Origin: Collinsella aerofaciens
GTDB taxonomy: Bacteria; Actinomycetota; Coriobacteriia; Coriobacteriales; Coriobacteriaceae
Length of the DNA stretch: 64,000 bases
Assembly (NCBI RefSeq): GCF_015546965.1
Contig: NZ_JADMUF010000011.1
Coordinates: 1-64,000 of the forward strand
Direction: 5' to 3'
The notes under the pieces are model-generated. The model did no database searches. It had not been told where the DNA came from and worked only from the letters and a program-made list of their open reading frames with translations. How positions within the stretch are numbered: position 1 is the first letter of the stretch; every line of letters starts with the position of its first letter. The translations under genes were made by a program, and so were the position numbers. Positions 8,208 to 16,300 of this stretch are shown here, one piece after another.

Positions 8208-8300
8208 ATGAACTTGTTTCTTGAAATCCTGCGCCTCTCGATGTATGTGACCGGCATTGCCCGGAACCTCTACGCGATCTGGCGGGAATATAAGCAGTAA
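8208..8300 (+). CDS. Candidate 30-residue amphipathic peptide
   Basis: A short frame, ATG at 8208 and TAA at 8298-8300, with GGGGTGA upstream. The peptide starts MNLFLEILRLSMYV and ends WREYKQ: a hydrophobic or amphipathic helix with a basic tail, similar in character to small membrane-active peptides, although no family is recognised. It lies 106 bases after a solitary CRISPR repeat and is followed by a hairpin (8323-8348), so it may be its own small unit. It is too short for codon statistics; expression is unproven. Confidence 0.4.
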   Translation: MNLFLEILRLSMYVTGIARNLYAIWREYKQ

Positions 8301-8322
8301 CGGATAGCGAAGGGAGTCATGA

Positions 8323-8348
8323 AAAGGGCCGGTTGCAGCCGGCCCTTT
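8323..8348. terminator. Terminator-like hairpin after the small ORF
   Basis: AAAGGGCCGG pairs with CCGGCCCTTT around TTGCAG. The T-run is short, so strength is uncertain. Confidence 0.5.
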
Positions 8349-8648
8349 AGACGATAATACCTGCGTTGCCCGCGCTTCCGAAGTGTGACTAGCTGAGGAG
8401 CGGGTTCCGCGGCACAAGCTCATTTTACCCAGTGAGGCGGGTCTTTTGCAGCCGCTCCACCGTTAATTTACATCTACAGCCACTATCACCACAGACGACC
8501 GCCGACGGAAGACGGCGTGCGCACGTAGACCAACTTTCAACAGGTCCATGGCGCGGTCGGAGGCATAGCGCACGCCCCATTATGAGTATTGAAACCGCCC
8601 CAAAAACCGGCATCGGGCGTTACGTCTGCTTTATCGATGCGGGAGTCG
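8349..8648. other. Intergenic stretch without a recognisable gene
   Basis: Open frames here (for example on plus around 8585) lack ribosome binding sites and family resemblance. I see no repeat or RNA gene in it. Confidence 0.5.
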
Positions 8649-8789
8649 CTAGCCGCCCAGTAGGATATTAAGGATTGCGATAATAATTGCTATCGCAGCG
8701 ATAATCAGAAATAGCGTAAAGGGGAAAATTACCGGCTCGAGCAACAGCCGGATTAGCGCATCGATAAACTCGGCGTTTGCATCGGACAT
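8649..8789 (-). CDS. Small single-helix membrane protein
   Basis: 46 residues: a short acidic start (MSDANAEFIDALIRLLLEP) and then one long hydrophobic helix (FPFTLFLIIAAIAIIIAILN) that runs almost to the C-terminus. It would sit in the cytoplasmic membrane. The ATG at 8789 has GGAG eleven bases upstream; the longer frame to 8846 has no better site. Such small proteins can be toxins, holin-like or regulators, and nothing in the sequence decides. It lies between two solitary degenerate CRISPR repeats. Confidence 0.5.
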   Translation of the reverse strand: MSDANAEFIDALIRLLLEPVIFPFTLFLIIAAIAIIIAILNILLGG

Positions 8790-8864
8790 GGTGGCATCAA
8801 CTCCAGACGAGGGCGACCACTCGTTCCAGCCGCCGGCTAGCAGCAATAAACAGATTATATTGTT

Positions 8865-8900
8865 GTCTGCCTACCAGTCAGATCGACACTGCTCCAAGAC
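8865..8900 (-). repeat. Solitary degenerate CRISPR repeat (copy 2)
   Basis: 31 of 36 positions match the array repeat (changes at plus-strand positions 3, 6, 7, 15 and 34). It stands alone, 450 bases before the first array repeat, beside the small membrane protein gene. Confidence 0.85.
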
Positions 8901-8919
8901 TATGCGGTTGTGTGCTTAG

Positions 8920-9156
8920 CTAGTACCAGAAAACGGTGCCGCCATCCCGTACGCTACCATCGCGCAGCATGCGGCGAGCCTCTGCGAACATGTGCTCCGC
9001 ATAGCGCCCATGCCTATCGTTCGGCGATACGGACAGAACGGAAACGATACCGACACTGCGGTCGAGGACCACGGTACCCGGCTCTCCCTTGCCCTCGGGA
9101 TAGTATTCGAACGTCGCGACATTACCGTCGTCTTCGATCTTCTTAAACTCGAGCAT
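8920..9156 (-). CDS. Hypothetical 78-residue protein
   Basis: 78 residues starting MLEFKKIEDDGNVATFEYY and ending GGTVFWY. Strand-rich first half (TVVLDRSVGIVSVLSV) and a helical second half (HGRYAEHMFAEARRMLRDG) suggest a small alpha/beta fold. No family recognised. The ATG at 9156 has GGTGGAG upstream and overlaps the end of an apparently broken reading frame (9143-9342), as in a translationally coupled pair. The frame stays open upstream without a clear start of its own. Confidence 0.55.
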   Translation of the reverse strand: MLEFKKIEDDGNVATFEYYPEGKGEPGTVVLDRSVGIVSVLSVSPNDRHGRYAEHMFAEARRMLRDGSVRDGGTVFWY

Positions 9157-9342
9157 CTTCTGGCCACTCCACCTCATCCAACCATGCGTCCAATGTGTCC
9201 TGGCAACTGTACCGCAGACTCGCAGCGTCGTAGGCTGCGGGCTAATCCGTCCCTGATCCATGTAATGCGATTCCAGCAGCTCGCGCTTGAACATCATCGC
9301 GCAGCGCGCATGCAGTTCCTCGCCATCGAAAAGCCTGCACAT
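9143..9342 (-). pseudogene. Possible frameshifted small gene upstream of the 78-residue protein
   Basis: The minus strand reads MCRLFDGEELHARCAMMF and continues to ESHYMDQGRISPQ in one frame. The natural-looking end, SLRYSCQDTLDAWLDEVEWP and EDARV plus stop (9143-9145), is in another frame. That stop overlaps the next ATG in the style of a coupled gene pair. One frameshift near 9220-9235 would join the two parts. Alternatively neither part is coding. Confidence 0.3.
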
Positions 9343-9349
9343 TGTCCCA

Positions 9350-11421
9350 GTTTGATTACAAGTTAGATCGGCACTGCTCCAAAACGAGGGGTACTTCCAG
9401 TGCAAAATCTCACCAGTTTGATTACCAGTTAGATCGACACTGCTCCAAAACACCGCAACATTGCTGATTCAGTTGAAAAAGTTTGATTAACAGTTAGATC
9501 GACACTGCTCCAAAACGTGGAGCGAATGGAAGAGCACCAAGGTCGGTTTGATTACCAGTTAGATCGACACTGCTCCAAAACACACCTCCATATCCCAGCG
9601 CTCGTTTAAGGTTTGATTACCAGTTAGATCGACACTGCTCCAAAACCTCGAACATATACCGGTTGATGATGTCCAGGTTTGATTACCAGTTAGATCGACA
9701 CTGCTCCAAAACCAGCAGCTGCACTGGATAGCTGTAAGAAAGTTTGATTACCAGTTAGATCGACACTGCTCCAAAACGTGTTCCGCGTCATGTCGAATGG
9801 TGACGAGTTTGATTACCAGTTGGATCGACACTGCTCCAAAACGCAGGTCGGGCAGATTATGCCTGCTAGACGTTTGATTACCAGTTAGATCGACACTGCT
9901 CCAAAACGAAGGGAAAGCGCGAGTACCTTGCAACCAGTTTGATTACCAGTTAGATCGACACTGTTCCAAAACGGCGCCTTGCACTAACGATTATAGGCTA
10001 GGGTTTGATTACCAGTTAGATCGACACTGCTCCAAAACCAAACGATACCGTTACCATCAACGTTACGCGTTTGATTACCAGTTAGATCGACACTGCTCCA
10101 AAACGTGTTCCGCGTCATGTCGAATGGTGACGAGTTTGATTACCAGTTAGATCGACACTGTTCCAAAACTGATGTCGCCTACGAACTTATCGCCCCACAG
10201 TTTGATTACCAGTTAGATCGACACTGCTCCAAAACGGAATGGTAAACCTGAACGACGGCGTACATGTTTGATTACCAGTTAGATCGACACTGCTCCAAAA
10301 CCGTGTACCTGTCCGCGACCAACGATTTCCAGTTTGATTACCAGTTAGATCGACACTGCTCCAAAACGTACCATATCGAGAACTGGATCGACGACATGTT
10401 TGATTACCAGTTAGATCGACACTGCTCCAAAACGCGGTGCCGCCCGTGGACGGCCTCCGAGGAGTTTGATTACCAGTTAGATCGACACTGCTCCAAAACA
10501 GACGCGCCGCTGTGCGAGGACTGCTGGGGGTTTGATTACCAGTTAGATCGACACTGCTCCAAAACAAGCTCGTGGACTTCACCGCGAGCAACAAGTTTGA
10601 TTATCAGTTAGATCGACACTGCTCCAAAACAGTCATAGCCCGACGCGCAAGCGGTCCGAGGTTTGATTACCAGTTAGATCGACACTGCTCCAAAACTCAA
10701 CGTCTCCATGGCCTATATGAACGTGTGTTTGATTACCAGTTAGATCGACACTGCTCCAAAACGTATGGTCGGAACCGCCCCAGCGCTGAGCGTTTGATTA
10801 CCAGTTAGATCGACACTGCTCCAAAACGGGGATGTCGGGCACGATGACGGTGCGGTAGTTTGATTACCAGTTAGATCGACACTGCTCCAAAACAAGATGA
10901 GCAGGAGGGACATGATCCTTCTGGTTTGATTACCAGTTAGATCGACACTGCTCCAAAACCGACCGAACGGTGTGACTGTCCCGAATCGTGTTTGATTACC
11001 AGTTAGATCGACACTGCTCCAAAACTAACGGAAGTCTGTTCGGTGGCGAGGACGAGTTTGATTACCAGTTAGATCGACACTGCTCCAAAACATGGAGGTC
11101 GGTAGAGTGGCGATAGCCGTGGTTTGATTACCAGTTAGATCGACACTGCTCCAAAACGAGACAACCTGTCCAGCAACTACGACATATGTTTGATTACCAG
11201 TTAGATCGACACTGCTCCAAAACTGCTGTGATCATCGTTATGACTCGATGGCAGTTTGATTACCAGTTAGATCGACACTGCTCCAAAACGCAACGAGGAC
11301 CTTGCCCGCGCGGTCGTCAGTTTGATTACCAGTTAGATCGACACTGCTCCAAAACTATACAAGACGTTGCCCGGTCAATGCCCGTGTTTGATTACCAGTT
11401 AGATCGACACTGCTCCAAAAC
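9350..11421 (-). CRISPR. Type II-A CRISPR array: 32 repeats, 31 spacers
   Basis: 36-base repeats (plus strand GTTTGATTACC...GCTCCAAAAC) separated by spacers of 29 or 30 bases. Read on the minus strand, like the cas genes, the repeat begins GTTTTGGAGC, the usual start of a Cas9 crRNA repeat. The leader end is therefore at 11421 next to csn2. Most repeats are identical. Variants are at 9350 (two changes), 9481, 9807, 9937 and 10134 (the same change) and 10595, mostly toward the leader-distal end, as expected for age. The spacer at 9778-9806 recurs exactly at 10105-10133. Frames that run through the array arise because repeat plus spacer is often 66 bases. Confidence 0.98.
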
Positions 11422-11477
11422 CATTGGAGCAAATTCCCTACTGCGACGGGACGTTCAATCTAACCCGGTCTGTTCTT
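11411..11477 (-). promoter_or_regulatory. CRISPR leader with inverted repeat across the leader-repeat junction
   Basis: Only 56 bases separate the last repeat from the csn2 stop, so the leader probably extends into the csn2 end. The leader's TTTGCTCCAATG, immediately before the first repeat on the minus strand, can pair with the repeat's TTGGAGCA: TGCTCCAA and TTGGAGCA are perfect 8-base arms with a five-base gap (plus 11411-11431). A firm promoter could not be picked. Confidence 0.6.
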
Positions 11478-12158
11478 TCAATGCTCTAAAAACTGCAGGT
11501 CAACCGTTAGTTTATGTTCATGTCCGTAAGCCATGGTATCTTTTTTATTCTCCAGGAGCAACAAGCTCAACTTAAGAAAAAACACGTGGTCATAGAGCGT
11601 TTGCAGCTCATTTTCCGTCAAAAACGTTTTGAGATTTACGAATACGATTGTCTTTCTGCAGCCAGCGTCAAGAGCAAATGAAAGGAAATTAAGCAGATTA
11701 TCAAGGAACGATTTATCTTCTTGAGGCGCTGCGCCAAATCCTAAAAACTTGAGGTAGCGCTTCAAATCCCATTCTAACCCAAACCCCAAATCGGCATTAA
11801 AGCCAAGGTTCAATCCGCCTAAACGCAGCTTTATTGCACGTTCAGCCTCTTCCACCTGCATACGCAGATCTTCGTCTTCTAGAAACTCACGCTCAACCTT
11901 CTTGGTGATTGCGGTCATAAATGCACGGTCATCCCATGGAAGATTCAGCGCATCAGGCACTACCATCAGGGCACTGTCGGGCTTAATCTCCTCATCGTCT
12001 TTCCAAAGGGAGTAAGGTTCCATCGCCTGGCGCCCCAATCCGTTTTGCAAAGAAGTTACGATCCGCGCGAACAGAGCAGAGTTTTCGACTTGCAAAACCG
12101 ATGTCTCCCCTGCTGTTAGCTCCACCGGGTGTTCAAGTCCCGAAAACACGAGCCTCAT
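11478..12158 (-). CDS. csn2: CRISPR-associated protein Csn2
   Basis: 226 residues, typical of the short Csn2 form. It forms a ring-shaped tetramer that binds DNA ends during spacer acquisition and marks subtype II-A. The opening MRLVFSGLEHPVELTAGE and the later KTIVFVNLKTFLTENEL followed by KLSLLLLENK match the family pattern. The start ATG overlaps the end of cas2 by four bases, so translation is probably coupled. It is the last cas gene before the leader, the standard II-A order cas9-cas1-cas2-csn2-array. Confidence 0.9.
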   Translation of the reverse strand: MRLVFSGLEHPVELTAGETSVLQVENSALFARIVTSLQNGLGRQAMEPYSLWKDDEEIKPDSALMVVPDALNLPWDDRAFMTAITKKVEREFLEDEDLRMQVEEAERAIKLRLGGLNLGFNADLGFGLEWDLKRYLKFLGFGAAPQEDKSFLDNLLNFLSFALDAGCRKTIVFVNLKTFLTENELQTLYDHVFFLKLSLLLLENKKDTMAYGHEHKLTVDLQFLEH

Positions 12159-12490
12159 AAAACCAGAAGCTCCTCCATCGTGTCTATCTCCTCATGGGTC
12201 TCACGGTTGCCCGTAATGTACTCCATGGTCGAAAACTGAGACTCAGTCACGCGAAGGACCTGCACGAGGCCGGACGGCGGACGATGCTTCCTAAGTCTTT
12301 GTATCGCGCTTCCCGCCGCCCCATCATTAACAACAAGCTTTGCATACACGGACTCCTGGAGCATAAGATAGCCATCTTTAAGAAGAAACTTGCGAAACAC
12401 GCGGTAGTCTTTTCTTTGCGCAGGAGTATCGACGGGCAAATCAAAGAAGACGACAAGCCTCATATATCTGATCCTTTCCCCGATACTCAT
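12155..12490 (-). CDS. cas2: CRISPR-associated endonuclease Cas2
   Basis: 111 residues with the ferredoxin-like Cas2 fold. The key strand is RYMRLVVFFDLPVDT with the conserved Asp, followed by YRVFRKFLLKDGYLMLQESVY. Cas2 dimers bridge two Cas1 dimers in the adaptation complex. The ATG at 12490 overlaps the cas1 stop (ATGA). The internal ATG at 12463 has a better AAAGGA site and gives MRLVVFFDLPV, also a usual Cas2 start. I keep the longer form because the RYMR lead-in resembles Cas2 of streptococcal II-A systems. Confidence 0.92.
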   Translation of the reverse strand: MSIGERIRYMRLVVFFDLPVDTPAQRKDYRVFRKFLLKDGYLMLQESVYAKLVVNDGAAGSAIQRLRKHRPPSGLVQVLRVTESQFSTMEYITGNRETHEEIDTMEELLVL

Positions 12491-13368
12491 ACGACCTCGA
12501 ACGACTCGATCTCATCTACTGACAGCTTCCGGTCAAGGGCCTTGAAGCAGTCAGCAACATACAGGGATATTACGGAGCCCACGCGATACGTGCCGCCTCG
12601 ATACGCGATTCCTTGATTGAGCATGTCGACCAAAAGTAGCTTTATCTCCTTAGAGAATTCGCCGTCGAAGTTATCGAACACAATACGGTCTACAAGAGGC
12701 CTAAATGGCTCCATAAAATCACAGCTCAAGTTGAACTGGTTAAACTCATTTTTGTGGCAGATTCCCGCCTGCGTAAGGTATCCGCGCGCCGCGATCTCGC
12801 GATTGACGCTCGACAGCAGGATCGCATAGCCGTAATTGAGAGCAGCATTCAGAGGCGTATCGTCATCCCTCGAAAAGGACGGACCAAACAGGGAACTGAA
12901 ATATAATCGGGCGGCATGGCCCTCGCGATTTGTTGTATCTCCTGAGCGCACCTCGGCAACAATACTCTTGAGCGTCTCACCCTGCTCCTCACGCGCACGG
13001 GCGTGGAGCACATCAGATTGATGCTTGATTTTGTCGCGCACGATTCGTTGCCATACGCGCTTTTTGATCGGTTCGCCCCACTCAAGCTGTTCTGCAATAC
13101 GTTTACTGGTGTTATGAGCCCCGTATAGCGGTAAATATTGCCCAATGGGGTCGCGCTTCTCGTCAGAGACGACAAACGCGACCTTTGCCTTGGCAAGCTC
13201 CGAGAGCAGATAAGCGCTTATGAACACCTGGTTGGTCTGAAGGACGACCGACGAAATCTCGGAAAGGTGCACTTTCGCCGTATCGTCCTCCCGGCGGACA
13301 ACCATGTATCCACCCTTGTACTGCAGTTTGCAAGGACTAGAAATGACGATATTCCTAAAGCCCGACAC
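12487..13368 (-). CDS. cas1: CRISPR-associated integrase Cas1
   Basis: 293 residues of the II-A type Cas1. The metal site is intact: Glu149 in NREGHAARLYF, His205 in GICHKNEFNQF and Glu220 in LSCDFMEPFRP. With Cas2, Csn2 and Cas9 it integrates new spacers at the leader end of the array. The start is a GTG at 13368, 14 bases inside the end of cas9, with AGAAGGA close upstream. The N-terminus SGFRNIVISSPCKLQYK aligns with family starts. Confidence 0.95.
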   Translation of the reverse strand: MSGFRNIVISSPCKLQYKGGYMVVRREDDTAKVHLSEISSVVLQTNQVFISAYLLSELAKAKVAFVVSDEKRDPIGQYLPLYGAHNTSKRIAEQLEWGEPIKKRVWQRIVRDKIKHQSDVLHARAREEQGETLKSIVAEVRSGDTTNREGHAARLYFSSLFGPSFSRDDDTPLNAALNYGYAILLSSVNREIAARGYLTQAGICHKNEFNQFNLSCDFMEPFRPLVDRIVFDNFDGEFSKEIKLLLVDMLNQGIAYRGGTYRVGSVISLYVADCFKALDRKLSVDEIESFEVV

Positions 13369-16300
13369 GGGTCCTTCTCTCGAACATGCCTGTTACTGAT
13401 TGGTCAATGATTACAAGGCCCTCAGGGACTTTATTGCGTGCAGGGCGGAGCCTTCCGGCTGCCTTTCCTCCTCCAAGCGCCTTGATGTCAATCGGCACAG
13501 ACTTTTTATTGCCCACACACAGCCTGATCAACTTAATCAATAGGTCTTTTTGCTGTGCCACGCCGAGCGCGCTAAACGTCTCATACTTATCTTCAAGACC
13601 CAAATCACTCGCCAGCATAGGGCATTCAGATTTCTCCAGCGAACGAGCGACAGCCCGATAAACGAACAGGTTCGTATCCGCATCAAAAAAACCTTCTCGG
13701 CAGACGCGGGAGATCTTCAGGAGTTCTTCCTGTGAGAAGGCCAGCTGAGACGCCGACTTCATTTCCTCTTCAGCATTTACGCACAGTCGACTTCCAGCTA
13801 TTTCCACAAGCTGCCATTTCAACAGCCTCGGAACAACAATCCTTGTACATACGCACGAAGTACCGGACGCCAGCTCTCGACAATAGTCTTCAAAAGCTAC
13901 TGGATCGCTCTCCAGTTCTTTCATCTTGTAGACTGGCATCATTGCCATCTTCAAAACAGGCTTCGTCTTCTTATCCCTAACTTCGTAAATAAAGAAATAC
14001 GCTGCGCTCTTGCTGTCGTACCCGCCGTAAAGCAAGGGGTCGAGTCCTTTTTTAATCTCAATCTTCGGCGCTTTCCTTTTAGAGATAGGATTGGCGTTCC
14101 AGTACGCCCCCGTATCCACATACGGCATCCTCGAGATGTAGCACTGGCGATAGTTGAGCGCACGGCGAATGCCCTCGACCTCTGCCGCTGCATTCCAGCC
14201 GTCCGGAAGATACTTTCCCCTATAACGTTTGACCTCGTCGTCCTCGGCCCAGGCATCGTCAAAGACCTCACCCGTCTCGGGGTCAAAACCCGCAGTCATA
14301 AAGCTATTAACGACAAATCCGGCAGATCCAGGCATGCGATGGGTTTTCTTAAACAGCTCGGACTGCTCGCGCACGTATTTCTTAATCACATGCGAGTAGC
14401 CGATGGGGTTCTCGTACATACCGGGATGGCGCATCTGAATAAACAGCCCCAAACGGCATGCCAGATAGGCATCGTGCGCATGATGGAAATCGTTGGCTTC
14501 GCGGCATTTAACAAGGCCTGCTGCCTCACGAAGGTTGTGCGATACGCTCGCCTTTACAGGAACGATCTTAGTTCCCTCATCGGCATAACGCGCCTCAAGC
14601 AACGCCTGCGCCATCTTAACCATCTGGCTCGTCTCAACGAGCTGACGCGCGACGAATCCCTTCATGGCGTTCTCATTTATGGAAGAGCGCAGCAAGTTGC
14701 GGTACTTTTTATCGCCAATGAGCTTCGCTCGGTGCAGCTGCTTCCACGTTTCGCCCATCTTCCAGCGAATGCCCTTATCGATCAAAAGCTGGTCGGTCTT
14801 GTGCTGATTCTCCTCGCGGTACACCAGCGCCTTATTCTCCAGGCTGTCGTCCTTAATGTAGGCGCGCGGAATGATATGGTCGACCTCGTACTCGCCCGAG
14901 CCCGCCATAAGCTTATTGAGGTCGATGGCGCGACCGGAATACAGGCACTTTCCGTTCTGCATCAAATAGAGGGTCAGGCGCTCGTCAAGATCTGCATTGG
15001 TTGCCTTGAGTTCCTTGAAATCGTCCATAACTGCCAGGTCGCCGCCCTCGGCCTTAAACGCCTTGAGAGCGTCCTCGATGGTGTCCCAGCGCTTCGTAGT
15101 CCGCTTGCCTTTCTTCTTTTCGTCCTCGTCGCGAGTCACCTCAACAAAAACGTTAGCCGGCGCATGCCCCGCAATCTTTACGATTTCGTCAACAATGCGA
15201 ATCGCTTGATTCAGGCTGCGACGAATCGCCGGAGATCCGGGGAGCTCATTTACGCCTAGAGATTTCTCATGTTCGGCATAGTATTTGCGATTGTGTTCAT
15301 CCACTTTTTCCTGGAAGCCCAGCGTGTTGTCGTGGAGAATCTCCATCATCACCATGGTCTCGCCCAAGCGACGCTCAGAACTGGGGTTTCCCTCTCGCAG
15401 CACGTCCATGATGCTCATAGAGCGACCGGCTTGCGTATCAATCCTAATACCCGTCAGGAATTTCTCCGACAGACGTCCCCAGCCAGTCAGTCGCTTTTTG
15501 CAAATCTTCTTAATCTGCTCGGCATCGAGCATTCCGTTGCCACTGGGACCGAACTCATCCTGCAGTTTTTCCTTAAGGATCGAGCGGTCCTCGAACAACG
15601 TGTTCCAAAGAATGATCTTCTCGATAACTGGATACTCGGCGCGGCTCAACTCGTCCACGCCAAAGATGTCTTTGGCAAAGAAGATGTACGAGCCCATCTT
15701 CGATTCAAGACCGCTCTCACCCTGGCCGCCGCGGACAACCGGATTTGTCGCGTCGCCCTCTTTTACAAGCCAGTCGGCAATCATCTTGTAAGTAATGCAA
15801 CGCTTTTTATGGAATAGCTCATGGACAATGCCCTCGCGCTGCGCGGCATCCAAGCGTTGCCAATCGTCACCATCTTCAGACCAGCGAACGCCATTGAGTT
15901 CATTCAGAACGCAGAACTCCTCGTAGAGCAGAGACTGCTTGGGAAGCACCTTTTCACCAGCAAGATAAGTGCAATCACCCGTCATGCGCAGGATAAAGTT
16001 CTCGGCGCTCTTGTTCTTATCGATTACGGTATCCCAGTTCCAAGGCGTGATTGTCGCTTCTTCCATGCCGGGCTTGCGCTCGGACCATTGGAATCGGTGG
16101 TTGCCGTGTTTGTCCTTGGCCGCATTTTTAGGCGTCAGCGGTCCAACATAGTACGGGATACGGAACGTGACCAGGCTCTCGATCTTCGAAGCCTCGTCCT
16201 TGAGGAACAGATAGAAGCGGCCCTGGTTTTTGAGAATAGCCTGCAGCTCCTCAAGATGCAGCTGATAGTAGATGGCACCGTTATCACTCGTCTTAAGGCG

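Noticed and set aside
8432-8671. 79-residue plus-strand frame between the small ORFs
   Set aside because: No Shine-Dalgarno site before either possible ATG, and composition unlike the neighbours.
8865-8900. Solitary repeat as an alternative tracrRNA anti-repeat
   Set aside because: The bases after it lack the bulge, nexus and terminator that follow the anti-repeat at 17586, so it is not a tracrRNA.
11422-11493. A further degenerate repeat after the last array repeat
   Set aside because: Only scattered matches to the repeat; the segment is better read as leader running into the csn2 end.
10187-11575. Open frames running through the CRISPR array on both strands
   Set aside because: Repeat plus 30-base spacer is 66 bases, so a frame open in the repeat stays open; the product is the repeat translated over and over.
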